23,310 nucleotides of DNA from an uncultured Oscillospiraceae bacterium (GTDB lineage: Bacteria > Bacillota_A > Clostridia > Oscillospirales > Oscillospiraceae). The notes beneath the pieces are model-generated. The model did no database searches and was not told the DNA's origin. It saw only the letters and a program-made list of their open reading frames with translations. Where the stretch lies: assembly GCA_900769845.1 (NCBI GenBank), contig CAAGIF010000216.1, forward strand, positions 1 through 23,310. Direction: 5' to 3'. Each line of letters starts with the position of its first letter. The first letter of the stretch is position 1. Below, in pieces: positions 15,255-22,719 of this stretch. Both the position numbers and the translations under genes were made by a program.

Positions 15255-16412
15255 TTATTCCACGCCAACATAGACGCCGTTCTCGATCTTAACAGCCATG
15301 GGCAGCTTGGAAACAGCGCCGTCAGTGCCCCAGGTCATGCCTGCGCCGGTCAGACCGTCAAAGCTCATGGACAGGATCTGTTCTGTCATGATCTGGCAGA
15401 TCTGCTCGGCGGTCATATCCGCAGTCACACCGCCGTCCGTGCAAGCCTTGTAGATCACATATGCCACATCATATGCGTCAGCAGCAAACTGGTTGGGAGC
15501 GATGCCGTACTTTTCGGTATATTTCTTGACAAATTCCTGGGTAGCAGTATCCTCTGCGGTGGCATCAAAGGGAGTCAGCAGCATAACGCCTTCTGCCAGT
15601 TCTGCATGAAAGCCTTCAGTGGTCAGAATGCCGTCCAGACCGTCACAGCCAAAGAAAATGGGGCTGTAACCGATCTTATCCGCGCAGGTCAGAATCTGAG
15701 AAGCCTCAGCCGCATAAATGGGCAGGAACACCACATCACAACCTGCAGCCTGGCACTTGGTAACCTGGGTGGACAAGTCAGCCTTGTTATCGGCGGTAAA
15801 GGCTTCGGTAGCAACCACTTCCAGGCCCAGCTCCGTCGCCTTTGCCATGAAATTGGTGAAAATACCGTTGGAATAAGGGGAAGAAGAATCGTAGATCACG
15901 CCAACCTTGGTGCCCAGCTTATGGGAGAAAATGTAGTCGGCAGAACCGACGCCCTGGTTAAAGTCCGTGAAGCAGATCTGGAAAACATTATCGCCTGCAA
16001 CAATGACATTGGGGTCTGATGCGGAAGGTGTCAGCATGAACACCTTATCATTGGCGCATTCAGCCGCGGTAGCCAGAGCAGAGCCGGAGGTAACAGGGCC
16101 CGCCATAATCTGCATACCCCAGTCCATCAGGGTATTATAGGCATTCACTGCCAGTTCGCTGTCTGCTTCGTCATCTTCTGCCCGGACTTCAAACTGCAGA
16201 CCGCCCAGAGCATTGATTTCCTCAAACGCCAGCTTCAGGCCGTATTCCACAGCCTTGCCGTACACAGCATAGTCGTTGGTCAGAGGACCGCTGGTACCGA
16301 TTTTAATTACATTAGAAGCAGAGGACCCGGAGGGATCACCCTCACCGGCGCAGCCGGCAAACAGAGATACTGTCATCAGAACAGCAATGAGGATCGCAAA
16401 TACCTTTTTCAT
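15255..16412 (-). CDS. livJ: Branched-chain amino-acid ABC transporter substrate-binding lipoprotein
   Basis: This 385-aa protein is the extracellular receptor of the importer. A lipoprotein signal (KKVFAILIAVLMTVS then LFAGC, acylated Cys20) is followed by a Gly/Ser-rich linker and the Peripla_BP_6 fold starting IKIGTSGPLTNDYAVYGKAVEYGLKLAFEEINA. The leucine-type ligand site motifs GPVTSGSALATAAE and TPSASDP are present. Length is normal. AAGGAG lies 8 nt before the ATG. It is first in the operon, behind a leader ORF and attenuator-like hairpins. The exact ligand (Leu/Ile/Val or another amide or amino acid) is inferred from the operon. Confidence 0.95.
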   Translation of the reverse strand: MKKVFAILIAVLMTVSLFAGCAGEGDPSGSSASNVIKIGTSGPLTNDYAVYGKAVEYGLKLAFEEINALGGLQFEVRAEDDEADSELAVNAYNTLMDWGMQIMAGPVTSGSALATAAECANDKVFMLTPSASDPNVIVAGDNVFQICFTDFNQGVGSADYIFSHKLGTKVGVIYDSSSPYSNGIFTNFMAKATELGLEVVATEAFTADNKADLSTQVTKCQAAGCDVVFLPIYAAEASQILTCADKIGYSPIFFGCDGLDGILTTEGFHAELAEGVMLLTPFDATAEDTATQEFVKKYTEKYGIAPNQFAADAYDVAYVIYKACTDGGVTADMTAEQICQIMTEQILSMSFDGLTGAGMTWGTDGAVSKLPMAVKIENGVYVGVE

Positions 16413-16447
16413 AAAACATTCTCCTTTTTCGTTTTCACTCAGATTAT

Positions 16448-16504
16448 AAAAAAGCGGCTGCGTCTAACGCAGCCGTTCTTCCATACATAAGAATCGGTCT
16501 GCGT
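16448..16504 (-). promoter_or_regulatory. Mutually exclusive antiterminator and terminator before livJ
   Basis: On the minus strand a terminator pairs CGGCTGCGT (16467-16475) with ACGCAGCCG (16455-16463), loop of 3 nt, then C and TTTTTT (16448-16453). The upstream segment ACGCAGaCCGaTTCTT (16489-16504) can instead pair with AAGAACGGCTGCGT (16467-16480), giving a 14-bp hairpin with two single A bulges and an 8-nt loop. Both use 16467-16475, so only one can form. The left arm starts inside the stop codon of the 52-aa ORF. The structure suggests attenuation of livJHMGF. Confidence 0.65.
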
Positions 16505-16662
16505 CAAAAAGTCCACAGTCGCAGAATCATCAGGCAAACAGAAATGGACACTGCGAAAACAGCAGTGTCCATTACAAGAGCAAAACGGGCAGAGGTAGTC
16601 GCTGCTGCAGAAGCTGTGCAGCAGAAAGAAGACTGATGGTTGTAGCTTTTCCGTGCAGTCAT
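16504..16662 (-). CDS. 52-aa leader ORF upstream of livJ
   Basis: GGGAGGT lies 7 nt before the ATG, and the ORF starts about 22 nt from the expected transcription start. The peptide begins MTARKSYNHQ, contains a Ser/Ala/Thr/Cys-rich middle, and ends with a hydrophobic run in which V, L, I, L and L occur in the last 11 residues (VCLMILRLWTF). Two strong hairpins lie in its coding RNA: 16544-16572 (11 bp, loop 7) and 16602-16624 (8 bp, loop 7). The context fits a leader peptide sensing branched-chain aminoacyl-tRNA, but a small membrane protein is an alternative. The unusual length for a leader, and hairpins inside the ORF, leave doubt. Confidence 0.6.
   Translation of the reverse strand: MTARKSYNHQSSFCCTASAAATTSARFALVMDTAVFAVSISVCLMILRLWTF
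16544..16572 (-). repeat. 11-bp hairpin within the leader ORF
   Basis: Perfect inverted arms atggacactgc (16544-16554) and gcagtgtccat (16562-16572) flank a 7-nt loop. On the minus strand the 3' arm TGTCCAT can also pair with a downstream GTGGAC just before the ORF stop, so this stem could take part in the leader fold. Confidence 0.6.
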
Positions 16663-16690
16663 ATCTCTTACCTCCCGTGAATTTGTTCTA

Positions 16691-16719
16691 ATTGTATCTC
16701 CATTGAGAACATTTGTCAA
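16691..16719 (-). promoter_or_regulatory. Consensus promoter of the livJ leader
   Basis: On the minus strand TTGACA (16714-16719) and TACAAT (16691-16696) have a 17-bp spacer. A 6-bp inverted repeat tgttct/agaaca (16684-16689, 16706-16711) spans the spacer and start region and could be an operator. Confidence 0.85.
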
Positions 16720-16783
16720 CGAGGTAAATACACTAGAATTTAGAATTCACGGAATGTATTTTTGTACATTTTACACAAGTAAA

Positions 16784-18160
16784 TTATGATTTTCTGTCAA
16801 GAACAGATTTACACACAGCAAGGACATCCTTCAAAATCGGAACACAGGTGGCGCTTCCGTAACCGCCGTTTTCCACCACAACAATAAACGCCAGCGGATA
16901 GGCTTCATCTGCAACAAAGCCTGCGAACATGGCATTGGGGGTAAGGTCGCCGCCCAATTCACTGGTTCCGGATTTGGCGCACACAATTAGTCCCGGAAAG
17001 TTTTCTGCGCCGTAAACTGTTTCAACATTGTTACGCATGTAGTCTGTAAGGGTCTGGGCAAGCTCCTGGGACATGATCCGCTCCGAAGAAATGATATCCG
17101 CCTTGTAGGTTATCTCATCCCCCAGGCTGACCTGCTTCACAAGATATGGCTTCGCAGTCACTCCCCCTCCGGCGATCATGCCCATAAAGGTCATGTAGCG
17201 GCAGGGATTAATCATATCGGTATACTGACCGATGCCTGCCCAGCCAATCTGCACCGGAGCCGCCTTGGCAAGATCAAACTTTCCCCGGGCAGTGGTCACA
17301 CCATCGAACCGCACAGGTTCCGTGATCAGAAACTGGTTGGCATAGTCCTCCAGGTTTTCCTTTCCAACCAAATTGGCGATCTGGGTAAAGCAGCAGTTAC
17401 AGGATTTTGCCAACGCGTCTTTAAGATTCAGCGTGCCGTGAGCTTTTTCACAGGTGACCCGGTCGATGCCATAGGCATATTCCCCGGCGCAGGTGAATTT
17501 CATATCCAGAATGCCATCCACACAGTCAAGGGCAGCAGCCGTGGTAACGATCTTGAAAATAGAGCCAGGAGGATAGGTGTTCTGGACAAACCGGTTCATG
17601 TACACGCCTTCGTAGCGGCCGGTGTCATCCTTCTCGATATCCGGCACATTATCCGGGTCATAGCTGGGGCTGGTAACGGCGCAGAGGATCTCTCCGGTCT
17701 TATAATTATAAATACCTACCGTGCCCTTTCTGTCACCAAGGGCCTTGAGTGCCGCCGTCTGGACATCGGAGGATAAGGTAAGCTCTGCCTGTCCCTGGAT
17801 TCCATTATAAGAATAAAGTCCATTCACCCGGTCATAGCCGGTCATTTCCTTGCCGTAATGGGCAATAGCCGGGGCGCTGATTCTCCCCTGCCGGTCTCCA
17901 AGCCAGTGCAGGGTAGCCATACGGAGAGCGGGATCCTCCGAATAGACCCGGCTGTTTGTCAGATCCAGCAGAAGCTCGCCGGAGCTGTCCAGGATCTGCC
18001 CGCAGCCGATATTACTGGAATTGAAAACATGGGGCGAACCTGTTGATAAGATCCACTTTTCCGCATCCGCAACATATTCACAAAGGAAAAACACCAGACC
18101 GGAAAGCAGAGCAATCACGAGGAGCAGAATGGCGGATGCCCGCCGGGATATTCTATTCAT
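16784..18160 (-). CDS. Penicillin-binding protein (class B-like transpeptidase)
   Basis: The 458-aa protein is a peptidoglycan transpeptidase of the PbpA/FtsI-like group that partners SEDS glycosyltransferases. A single N-terminal membrane anchor (residues 10-30) is followed by a short dimerisation-type region and the transpeptidase domain. Active-site motifs are SIFK (Ser200-Lys203), SCN (253-255) and KSGT (396-399). It is shorter than classical PBP2 (about 600 aa or more), matching the PbpA type. The ATG at 18160 has GGAGGA 5 nt before it and overlaps the FHA-SEDS gene by 8 nt; a longer form to 18241 is therefore rejected. The two proteins probably act as one synthase. Confidence 0.92.
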   Translation of the reverse strand: MNRISRRASAILLLVIALLSGLVFFLCEYVADAEKWILSTGSPHVFNSSNIGCGQILDSSGELLLDLTNSRVYSEDPALRMATLHWLGDRQGRISAPAIAHYGKEMTGYDRVNGLYSYNGIQGQAELTLSSDVQTAALKALGDRKGTVGIYNYKTGEILCAVTSPSYDPDNVPDIEKDDTGRYEGVYMNRFVQNTYPPGSIFKIVTTAAALDCVDGILDMKFTCAGEYAYGIDRVTCEKAHGTLNLKDALAKSCNCCFTQIANLVGKENLEDYANQFLITEPVRFDGVTTARGKFDLAKAAPVQIGWAGIGQYTDMINPCRYMTFMGMIAGGGVTAKPYLVKQVSLGDEITYKADIISSERIMSQELAQTLTDYMRNNVETVYGAENFPGLIVCAKSGTSELGGDLTPNAMFAGFVADEAYPLAFIVVVENGGYGSATCVPILKDVLAVCKSVLDRKS

Positions 18161-19877
18161 CCGTCTCCTCCTTTCTGCGTTTAGCAAGCCGGACAGCGAA
18201 GCTGGCATTCTGGCGGGTATCAGCCGCCTTGATAAAAGCAAGCAACCCCCAGGCGCCGATCATACTGGAACCGCCATTGGACAGGAACGGAAAGGTAACA
18301 CCCGTAAGGGGAACCACATCCACCGTGCCGAGGCAATTCAGGATCACCTGGGTCAGCAACACTGCCGATGCAGTGATGGCGCCGATGGTATAAAAGCTGC
18401 TTCGGGCAAGCGTTGCGGTTCGCAGGGAAAACAGAGCAAGTCCCACAATGGCAAGCACTGTCAGACATGCCATGATCAATCCCCACTCCTCCGCCACAGA
18501 AGCAAAAACAATATCCGAATCCGCAGCAAACACCCGTTTCAGAAGTCCCCTTCCGGCGCCAAGTCCGAACAAGCCGCCAGAAGCAATGCACATAATAGCC
18601 CGGGTCTGCTGGAAGCCCTGTCCATAGGGGTCTTCCCAAATGTGCCGCCAGATGGAGAATCTCCGCAGGGCGTGGGGCGCGATCTTAACTGCGATCACAC
18701 CGGCAAATCCCAGCGCTGTGCAGGCCATGCCTACTGTTCCAACACTGCCGGAACGCATATAAGCGATGATCAAAAACGCTACAAAGAAAATCAGCGCCGT
18801 ACCAAAATCGTTCATCAGCGCCAAGCAACCGCAGATCATCACAGAATACAGAATAAACATGATCATATTCCGTTTCTGCATCAAACGATCCATGGTTGAC
18901 GCGCCGGCATAAACAAAGCAGACCTTGCTCAGCTCCGACGGCTGAAGAGTCAGACCGCCGATTTTGACCCAAGCTCTCGCTCCGTAGTTTTCCTCACCGA
19001 AAAGCAAGGTAAACACCAATAGACCGATGCCCACGATCACCGCAAGATACCGGCATTTCTTTGCCCGCTCCAGATCCCGCATGGACCAGCCAATTATCAA
19101 AAATGTCAGGACTCCAAGAAACATAGAGACAAGCTGCTTCACGGTTTCCCCGGGCTTGACGGAGGCAATCACCGCCATTCCTAAACTGCAAAGGAAAAAT
19201 GCAACAGTTTCCACCTCAAAGGAGCTTCTTCGGATGATTCCGTAAAACAGAAGCAGCACCCACTGGCAAAGCAGGATGCCGGCAAATCCGGAAATGATGC
19301 TGTTATAATTCTCCGCAACCCCGGTAAACAGGAACGCGATACAGCAAAGGCACTGAAAAATCGACAAAAGCAGCAGATTGACCACACTGTCAAGACCTCT
19401 GCCGGCTTTGGAGCGGGCCTGAGCCATCAGCTGTTCCTGTCTGCCGCTGATGGGGGTAAGTGTCATATCCAGACCACCAAGGGTGATTACATCCCCCGGC
19501 TCCAGAGCGCAAATCTGCACCGGCTCGTCGTTGACCAGAACACCGCTTTTGGAATTGGCATCCGTTATGGTCCAGCTTCCGTCATCATACCGGGTCAGAA
19601 CCGCGTGATTTCTGGATATGGTGGACAGATCAATGCGGACATCAGCAGATCGGCTTCTGCCGATGATATTCTCCCAATGGGTAAGGGCATATTTTGTTCC
19701 ATCCTCAAGATACAGCCACGCCCAGATCTCCGGCTCCCGTCTAAAAAACAACAGCGGTCGCAGACAACGCCACAGAAGCAGCGCGGCAAGCGCAGGCGCG
19801 GCATAACGCATAAAGCCGATATAAACTTCCACATACACATCCTTTGCCTGGGATATCCACAAATAGAGCGCGTCCAC
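18153..19877 (-). CDS. FHA domain fused to FtsW/RodA/SpoVE (SEDS) protein
   Basis: This roughly 574-aa membrane protein is a lipid II glycosyltransferase of the SEDS family with a cytosolic FHA domain. The order is: first membrane segment (about residues 20-46), FHA domain (about 70-140, with GRS at 73-75 and SRNH at 88-91), then about ten membrane segments. SEDS landmarks include ARAWVKIGGLTLQPSELSK, NDFGTALIFF, SGGLFGLGAG, DIVFASVAEEWG and GVTFPFLSNGGSSM. FHA domains bind phosphothreonine, so a Ser/Thr kinase may control it. The GTG at 19877 is preferred because no ribosome site precedes the ATG at 19913. It overlaps the PBP gene. Confidence 0.92.
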   Translation of the reverse strand: MDALYLWISQAKDVYVEVYIGFMRYAAPALAALLLWRCLRPLLFFRREPEIWAWLYLEDGTKYALTHWENIIGRSRSADVRIDLSTISRNHAVLTRYDDGSWTITDANSKSGVLVNDEPVQICALEPGDVITLGGLDMTLTPISGRQEQLMAQARSKAGRGLDSVVNLLLLSIFQCLCCIAFLFTGVAENYNSIISGFAGILLCQWVLLLFYGIIRRSSFEVETVAFFLCSLGMAVIASVKPGETVKQLVSMFLGVLTFLIIGWSMRDLERAKKCRYLAVIVGIGLLVFTLLFGEENYGARAWVKIGGLTLQPSELSKVCFVYAGASTMDRLMQKRNMIMFILYSVMICGCLALMNDFGTALIFFVAFLIIAYMRSGSVGTVGMACTALGFAGVIAVKIAPHALRRFSIWRHIWEDPYGQGFQQTRAIMCIASGGLFGLGAGRGLLKRVFAADSDIVFASVAEEWGLIMACLTVLAIVGLALFSLRTATLARSSFYTIGAITASAVLLTQVILNCLGTVDVVPLTGVTFPFLSNGGSSMIGAWGLLAFIKAADTRQNASFAVRLAKRRKEETDE

Positions 19878-19950
19878 ATTCTCACCGTCCTTTCTGTTTC
19901 CATAGCATGACATGACATTATCATAAAGTCAAATGAATATTTTATTAAGA

Positions 19951-20772
19951 TTACAATTGCCGCAGCAGGGCGATCTCTTTTTGATATCCGGAAAGCTCAT
20001 TGGGGGTTTCCAGGATCATAGGCAGGCCCAAAAGACGGGGATGATTTACAATTGCCCGGAAGGTTTCCAGACCGATGCTTCCCCCGCCTATTATTTCATG
20101 TCTGTCCTTATGAGAAGCAAAAGGATTCTTGGAGTCATTGAGATGGAGGGCGCGAAGCCTGTCCAGACCTACCACACGGTCAAATTCTTCCAGAACTCCG
20201 TCAAGATCATGAACAATGTCATAACCGGCATCGTACACATGGCAGGTATCCAGACAAACCCCCACCCGATCACTGCCAACGGCATCGATGATGGCTTTCA
20301 ACTCTTCGAATCTTCCGCCGATCTCACTGCCCTTCCCCGCCATGGTTTCCAGCAGCACCGTAGCGGGATAGTCGGGCTCCAGGGCATTTTTCAGCGCAGA
20401 GGAAATATATTCGATTCCCCGCTCCGTCCCCTGTCCCACATGGCTGCCGGGGTGGAAATTGTAATACTGACCGGGAATCGCTGCCATACGGCGCAGATCA
20501 TCACATAAAACATCCCGGGCAAAAGCTCTGGCGTCGGCATCTGCGGTGCAAAGATTCATGGTATAGGCGCCATGGGCGACCAAGGTGCCAAATTGAAGAT
20601 CCTTCAGCGCAGCGCAGGCCGCGGCGGCATCAACGCTATCCTCTTTCCTGGCGCGGGATCCTCTGGGATTGCGGGTAAAGAAAGCAAAGGTATTGGCATC
20701 AATAGACTTCGCGGTACGAATCATCGCCATATAACCTTCCGATGCAGAAAGATGGCACCCGATAAACCTCAT
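19951..20772 (-). CDS. nfo: Deoxyribonuclease IV (AP endonuclease, Nfo)
   Basis: The 273-aa enzyme is endonuclease IV, which cuts DNA at abasic sites in base-excision repair. It is a TIM barrel with all expected trinuclear zinc motifs: GCHLS, VAHGAY, NFHPGSHVGQG, LLETMAGKG, CLDTCHVYDAGYD, HLNDSKN, DRHEIIGGG and ILETP. Length is typical. The ATG at 20772 is chosen because CAGGAGGTG lies 6 nt before it; the upstream start at 20781 is inside that ribosome site. It is divergent from the WYL regulator. Only 73 bp follow before the FHA-SEDS start and no terminator was seen, so co-transcription is possible. Confidence 0.95.
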   Translation of the reverse strand: MRFIGCHLSASEGYMAMIRTAKSIDANTFAFFTRNPRGSRARKEDSVDAAAACAALKDLQFGTLVAHGAYTMNLCTADADARAFARDVLCDDLRRMAAIPGQYYNFHPGSHVGQGTERGIEYISSALKNALEPDYPATVLLETMAGKGSEIGGRFEELKAIIDAVGSDRVGVCLDTCHVYDAGYDIVHDLDGVLEEFDRVVGLDRLRALHLNDSKNPFASHKDRHEIIGGGSIGLETFRAIVNHPRLLGLPMILETPNELSGYQKEIALLRQL

Positions 20773-20797
20773 AGAAAACACCTCCTGTTTGCTTAAC

Positions 20798-20826
20798 AGT
20801 ATAGCATATCTCCCCTAAAAATGCAA
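20798..20826 (-). promoter_or_regulatory. nfo promoter
   Basis: On the minus strand TTGCAT (20821-20826) and TATACT (20798-20803), extended by an upstream TGC, have a 17-bp spacer. Confidence 0.7.
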
Positions 20827-20830
20827 ATCC

Positions 20831-20856
20831 GGCGGTGATCAACCGGGATCACCGCC
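20831..20856. promoter_or_regulatory. Candidate operator between nfo and WYL promoters
   Basis: A perfect 10-bp inverted repeat ggcggtgatc/gatcaccgcc (20831-20840, 20847-20856) with a 6-nt centre lies between the two divergent -35 boxes. No gene ends here, so termination is an unlikely role. Confidence 0.5.
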
Positions 20857-20865
20857 ATTCATGGT

Positions 20866-20893
20866 TTGCAATCTGGAATTGTTATGCTATAAT
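20866..20893 (+). promoter_or_regulatory. WYL regulator gene promoter
   Basis: TTGCAA (20866-20871) and TATAAT (20888-20893) are 16 bp apart, with a TGC extension before the -10. The ribosome site GGGGAGGTG follows at 20908-20916. Confidence 0.75.
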
Positions 20894-20920
20894 GGAATAA
20901 ATCGATTGGGGAGGTGCTTT

Positions 20921-21898
20921 ATGGCGAAATCGGACAATCAAAAACTGAAGATTCTTTACATTCTGGATTATCTGCAGCAATACTCCCACGAGGATCATCC
21001 CATCCGCGCTGCTGAACTGATCCAAATGCTGGAGCAAAATCACAACATCCTCTGCGAACGAAAGACCATCTATTCGGATATTGCGGCTCTGCAGGATTAC
21101 GGCGTGGATATCATCTCCATTCCCGGGAAAAATGGCGGCTATTACATCGCCTCCCGGAACTTTGAACTGCCGGAGTTGAAGCTGCTGATCGATGCGGTGC
21201 TCTCCAGCCGTTTTCTTACAGAAAAGAAGTCCCGGGAACTGATTGAAAAACTCTGCAACCAGTGCAGTATCCATGACGCAAAGCTTGTGCGCCGGGATGT
21301 GCTGGTTTCCGGCCGGGTCAAGAGCATGAATGAAACAATCTACTATAATGTGGATACCATTCAGGAAGCGATTGCCCAGAACAAGTCTATCCGGTTTCGA
21401 TATTTTGACTGGGGTTTGGACGGAACCCGGAAATACAGATCCAAAGACTACGAAGCAAGTCCCTACGGATTGTGCCAGGACAACGAAAACTGTTATCTTC
21501 TTGCCATGGCCCAGCGCCACGGCATCACCTCCTACCGGGTGGACCGGATGAGTGATATCCGGATCACCGAGGATCCCCGGCTCCCCTGTCCGGAACTGAC
21601 AGGAAAGAATCTGACAGCGCATGCCAACCGTCTGTTCCAGATGTATGCCGGCGATTCCTTCATCGTGAAGATGCGTTTTCACAAAAGTCTCATCAATGTG
21701 GTGGTGGACCGTTTTGGCAGGGACACCATGCTGATCCCAGACGGCGAAGAGCATTTCGTCTTTACAGAGGAAGTCGCAGTATCTCCTATTTTCCTGAGCT
21801 GGGTTATGAGTTTTGGCAACAAGGCAAGGATCCTCTATCCCCAGCAGGTAATCGACCGGTTCTGCGCCATGTGCCGGGAAGCCATGGAACAGTATTAA
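20921..21898 (+). CDS. WYL-domain transcriptional regulator
   Basis: This 325-aa protein has an N-terminal winged helix-turn-helix (about residues 5-65, LKILYILDYLQQ...CERKTIYSDIAALQDYGVDI), a WYL domain (about 140-220, with IRFRYFDW and SPYGLCQDNENCYLLA) and a C-terminal WCX-type region (SFGNKARILYPQQVIDRF). WYL regulators are thought to bind nucleic acid or nucleotides, and several respond to DNA damage or phage. The start is fixed by GGGGAGGTG 4 nt upstream. Divergence from nfo and the shared dyad suggest it regulates DNA repair and itself; that is inference. Its stop overlaps the convergent lipoprotein stop. Confidence 0.92.
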   Translation: MAKSDNQKLKILYILDYLQQYSHEDHPIRAAELIQMLEQNHNILCERKTIYSDIAALQDYGVDIISIPGKNGGYYIASRNFELPELKLLIDAVLSSRFLTEKKSRELIEKLCNQCSIHDAKLVRRDVLVSGRVKSMNETIYYNVDTIQEAIAQNKSIRFRYFDWGLDGTRKYRSKDYEASPYGLCQDNENCYLLAMAQRHGITSYRVDRMSDIRITEDPRLPCPELTGKNLTAHANRLFQMYAGDSFIVKMRFHKSLINVVVDRFGRDTMLIPDGEEHFVFTEEVAVSPIFLSWVMSFGNKARILYPQQVIDRFCAMCREAMEQY

Positions 21899-22383
21899 AT
21901 CAACTTAAAGGACTCGAACAATCCGTTCCATATCTCCTGATATTCCAGTATCAGATCTGCAGAAATATTGGTGGTCAGAACATAGTGGTAGTTCCCGTCA
22001 TCCAGGATCGTCCCCCGACAGATTTGCTGACCGCTTTCTTCCGAGGATGTCCAGACAAATTCATACCGGTCGATCTCCCCGGAGGCTGTTTGGATGAAGG
22101 TCAGATCCGACATCTCAAAACCGGACACGGACCGCACCGTTTTCTCCAGATCCCCGCTTTCCATGGTCTGAAGCAGGATGTCATAGTCTTCACACATGTA
22201 AAGCTTTCCGGAATCCGTCTGCATAGCGGGCATAGCAGATTCCTCCGGCAGTTCCAGATAGACCTCCCGGGGTTGCGCCATGACGCTTTGAATGATCTCA
22301 TCGGAGATTGTTTCAAAGGTCGAGGCTTCGTCGCATCCGGTAAAAAGCAGACAGATCATCAGTATCCATACAACATTTTTCAA
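21895..22383 (-). CDS. Putative lipoprotein, unknown function
   Basis: I do not recognise the family. The TTG at 22383 is chosen because GGAGGG lies 6 nt before it and it gives a good lipoprotein signal (KNVVWILMICLLFTGC, Cys16 or so acylated). The 162-aa product is acidic with no repeats or catalytic motif seen; it reads as a small exported alpha/beta domain ending FESFKLI. It would be tethered to the outer face of the membrane. The stop codon shares bases with the WYL stop, with no terminator between them, so transcripts of the two genes may collide. The DUF1294 gene starts 29 bp upstream on the other strand. Confidence 0.75.
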   Translation of the reverse strand: MKNVVWILMICLLFTGCDEASTFETISDEIIQSVMAQPREVYLELPEESAMPAMQTDSGKLYMCEDYDILLQTMESGDLEKTVRSVSGFEMSDLTFIQTASGEIDRYEFVWTSSEESGQQICRGTILDDGNYHYVLTTNISADLILEYQEIWNGLFESFKLI

Positions 22384-22412
22384 GTTAATCCCTCCTGAAA
22401 GGTAATCATGAC

Positions 22413-22679
22413 ATGATTGAAACGATCCTGTGTACATACCTCATCTCAATCAATGCGCTTGGCTTGCTGCTTATGCATCTGGACAAGCAAAAAGCACGGA
22501 AGGGACGCTGGCGGATATCAGAAGCCACACTAATAACGGTTGCCCTTCTGGGCGGAAGCCTGGGGATTTTGGCGGGAATGCTTCTGTTCCGGCATAAAAC
22601 AAGACACGCCAAGTTTTTTCTTGGCGTGCCGGCGATTCTGAGCCTTCAGATTCTATTATTCATGTTTTTACGAGGGTAA
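22413..22679 (+). CDS. DUF1294 family membrane protein
   Basis: The 88-aa protein matches the DUF1294 (YsdA-like) family. It has three hydrophobic segments (about residues 4-22, 41-60 and 68-86) and the diagnostic DKQKARKGRWRISE and HKTRHAKFFLGVP motifs. Function is unknown; some members are fused to cold-shock domains, which is absent here. AAAGGT lies 9 nt before the ATG. It has little room for a promoter of its own outside the lipoprotein gene and ends 6 nt before a bidirectional terminator. Confidence 0.9.
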   Translation: MIETILCTYLISINALGLLLMHLDKQKARKGRWRISEATLITVALLGGSLGILAGMLLFRHKTRHAKFFLGVPAILSLQILLFMFLRG

Positions 22680-22685
22680 AAATGG

Positions 22686-22719
22686 CACCGGGCTGGGTTC
22701 CAGCCCGGTGATTTCTTTA
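22686..22719. terminator. Bidirectional terminator between DUF1294 and CPBP genes
   Basis: An 11-bp perfect stem caccgggctgg / ccagcccggtg (22686-22696, 22700-22710) has a 3-nt loop. The plus side is followed by atttcttta and the minus side by CCATTTTTA. Confidence 0.88.

Noticed and set aside
16443..16448. TATAAT 30 bp before livJ as a livJ promoter
   Set aside because: No acceptable -35 at 15-19 bp spacing; the bases are the end of the terminator T-run.
16413..16720. T-box riboswitch or CodY site in the livJ leader
   Set aside because: No T-box bulge sequence and no good AATTTTCWGAAAATT match were found.
20882..21754. 290-codon minus-strand ORF opposite the WYL gene
   Set aside because: It lacks a ribosome site and its region is explained by the WYL protein with clear HTH and WYL motifs.
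22605..22628. 9-bp hairpin with T6 loop as a terminator
   Set aside because: It lies inside the conserved HKTRHAKFFLGVP codons of DUF1294 and is not followed by a T-run.
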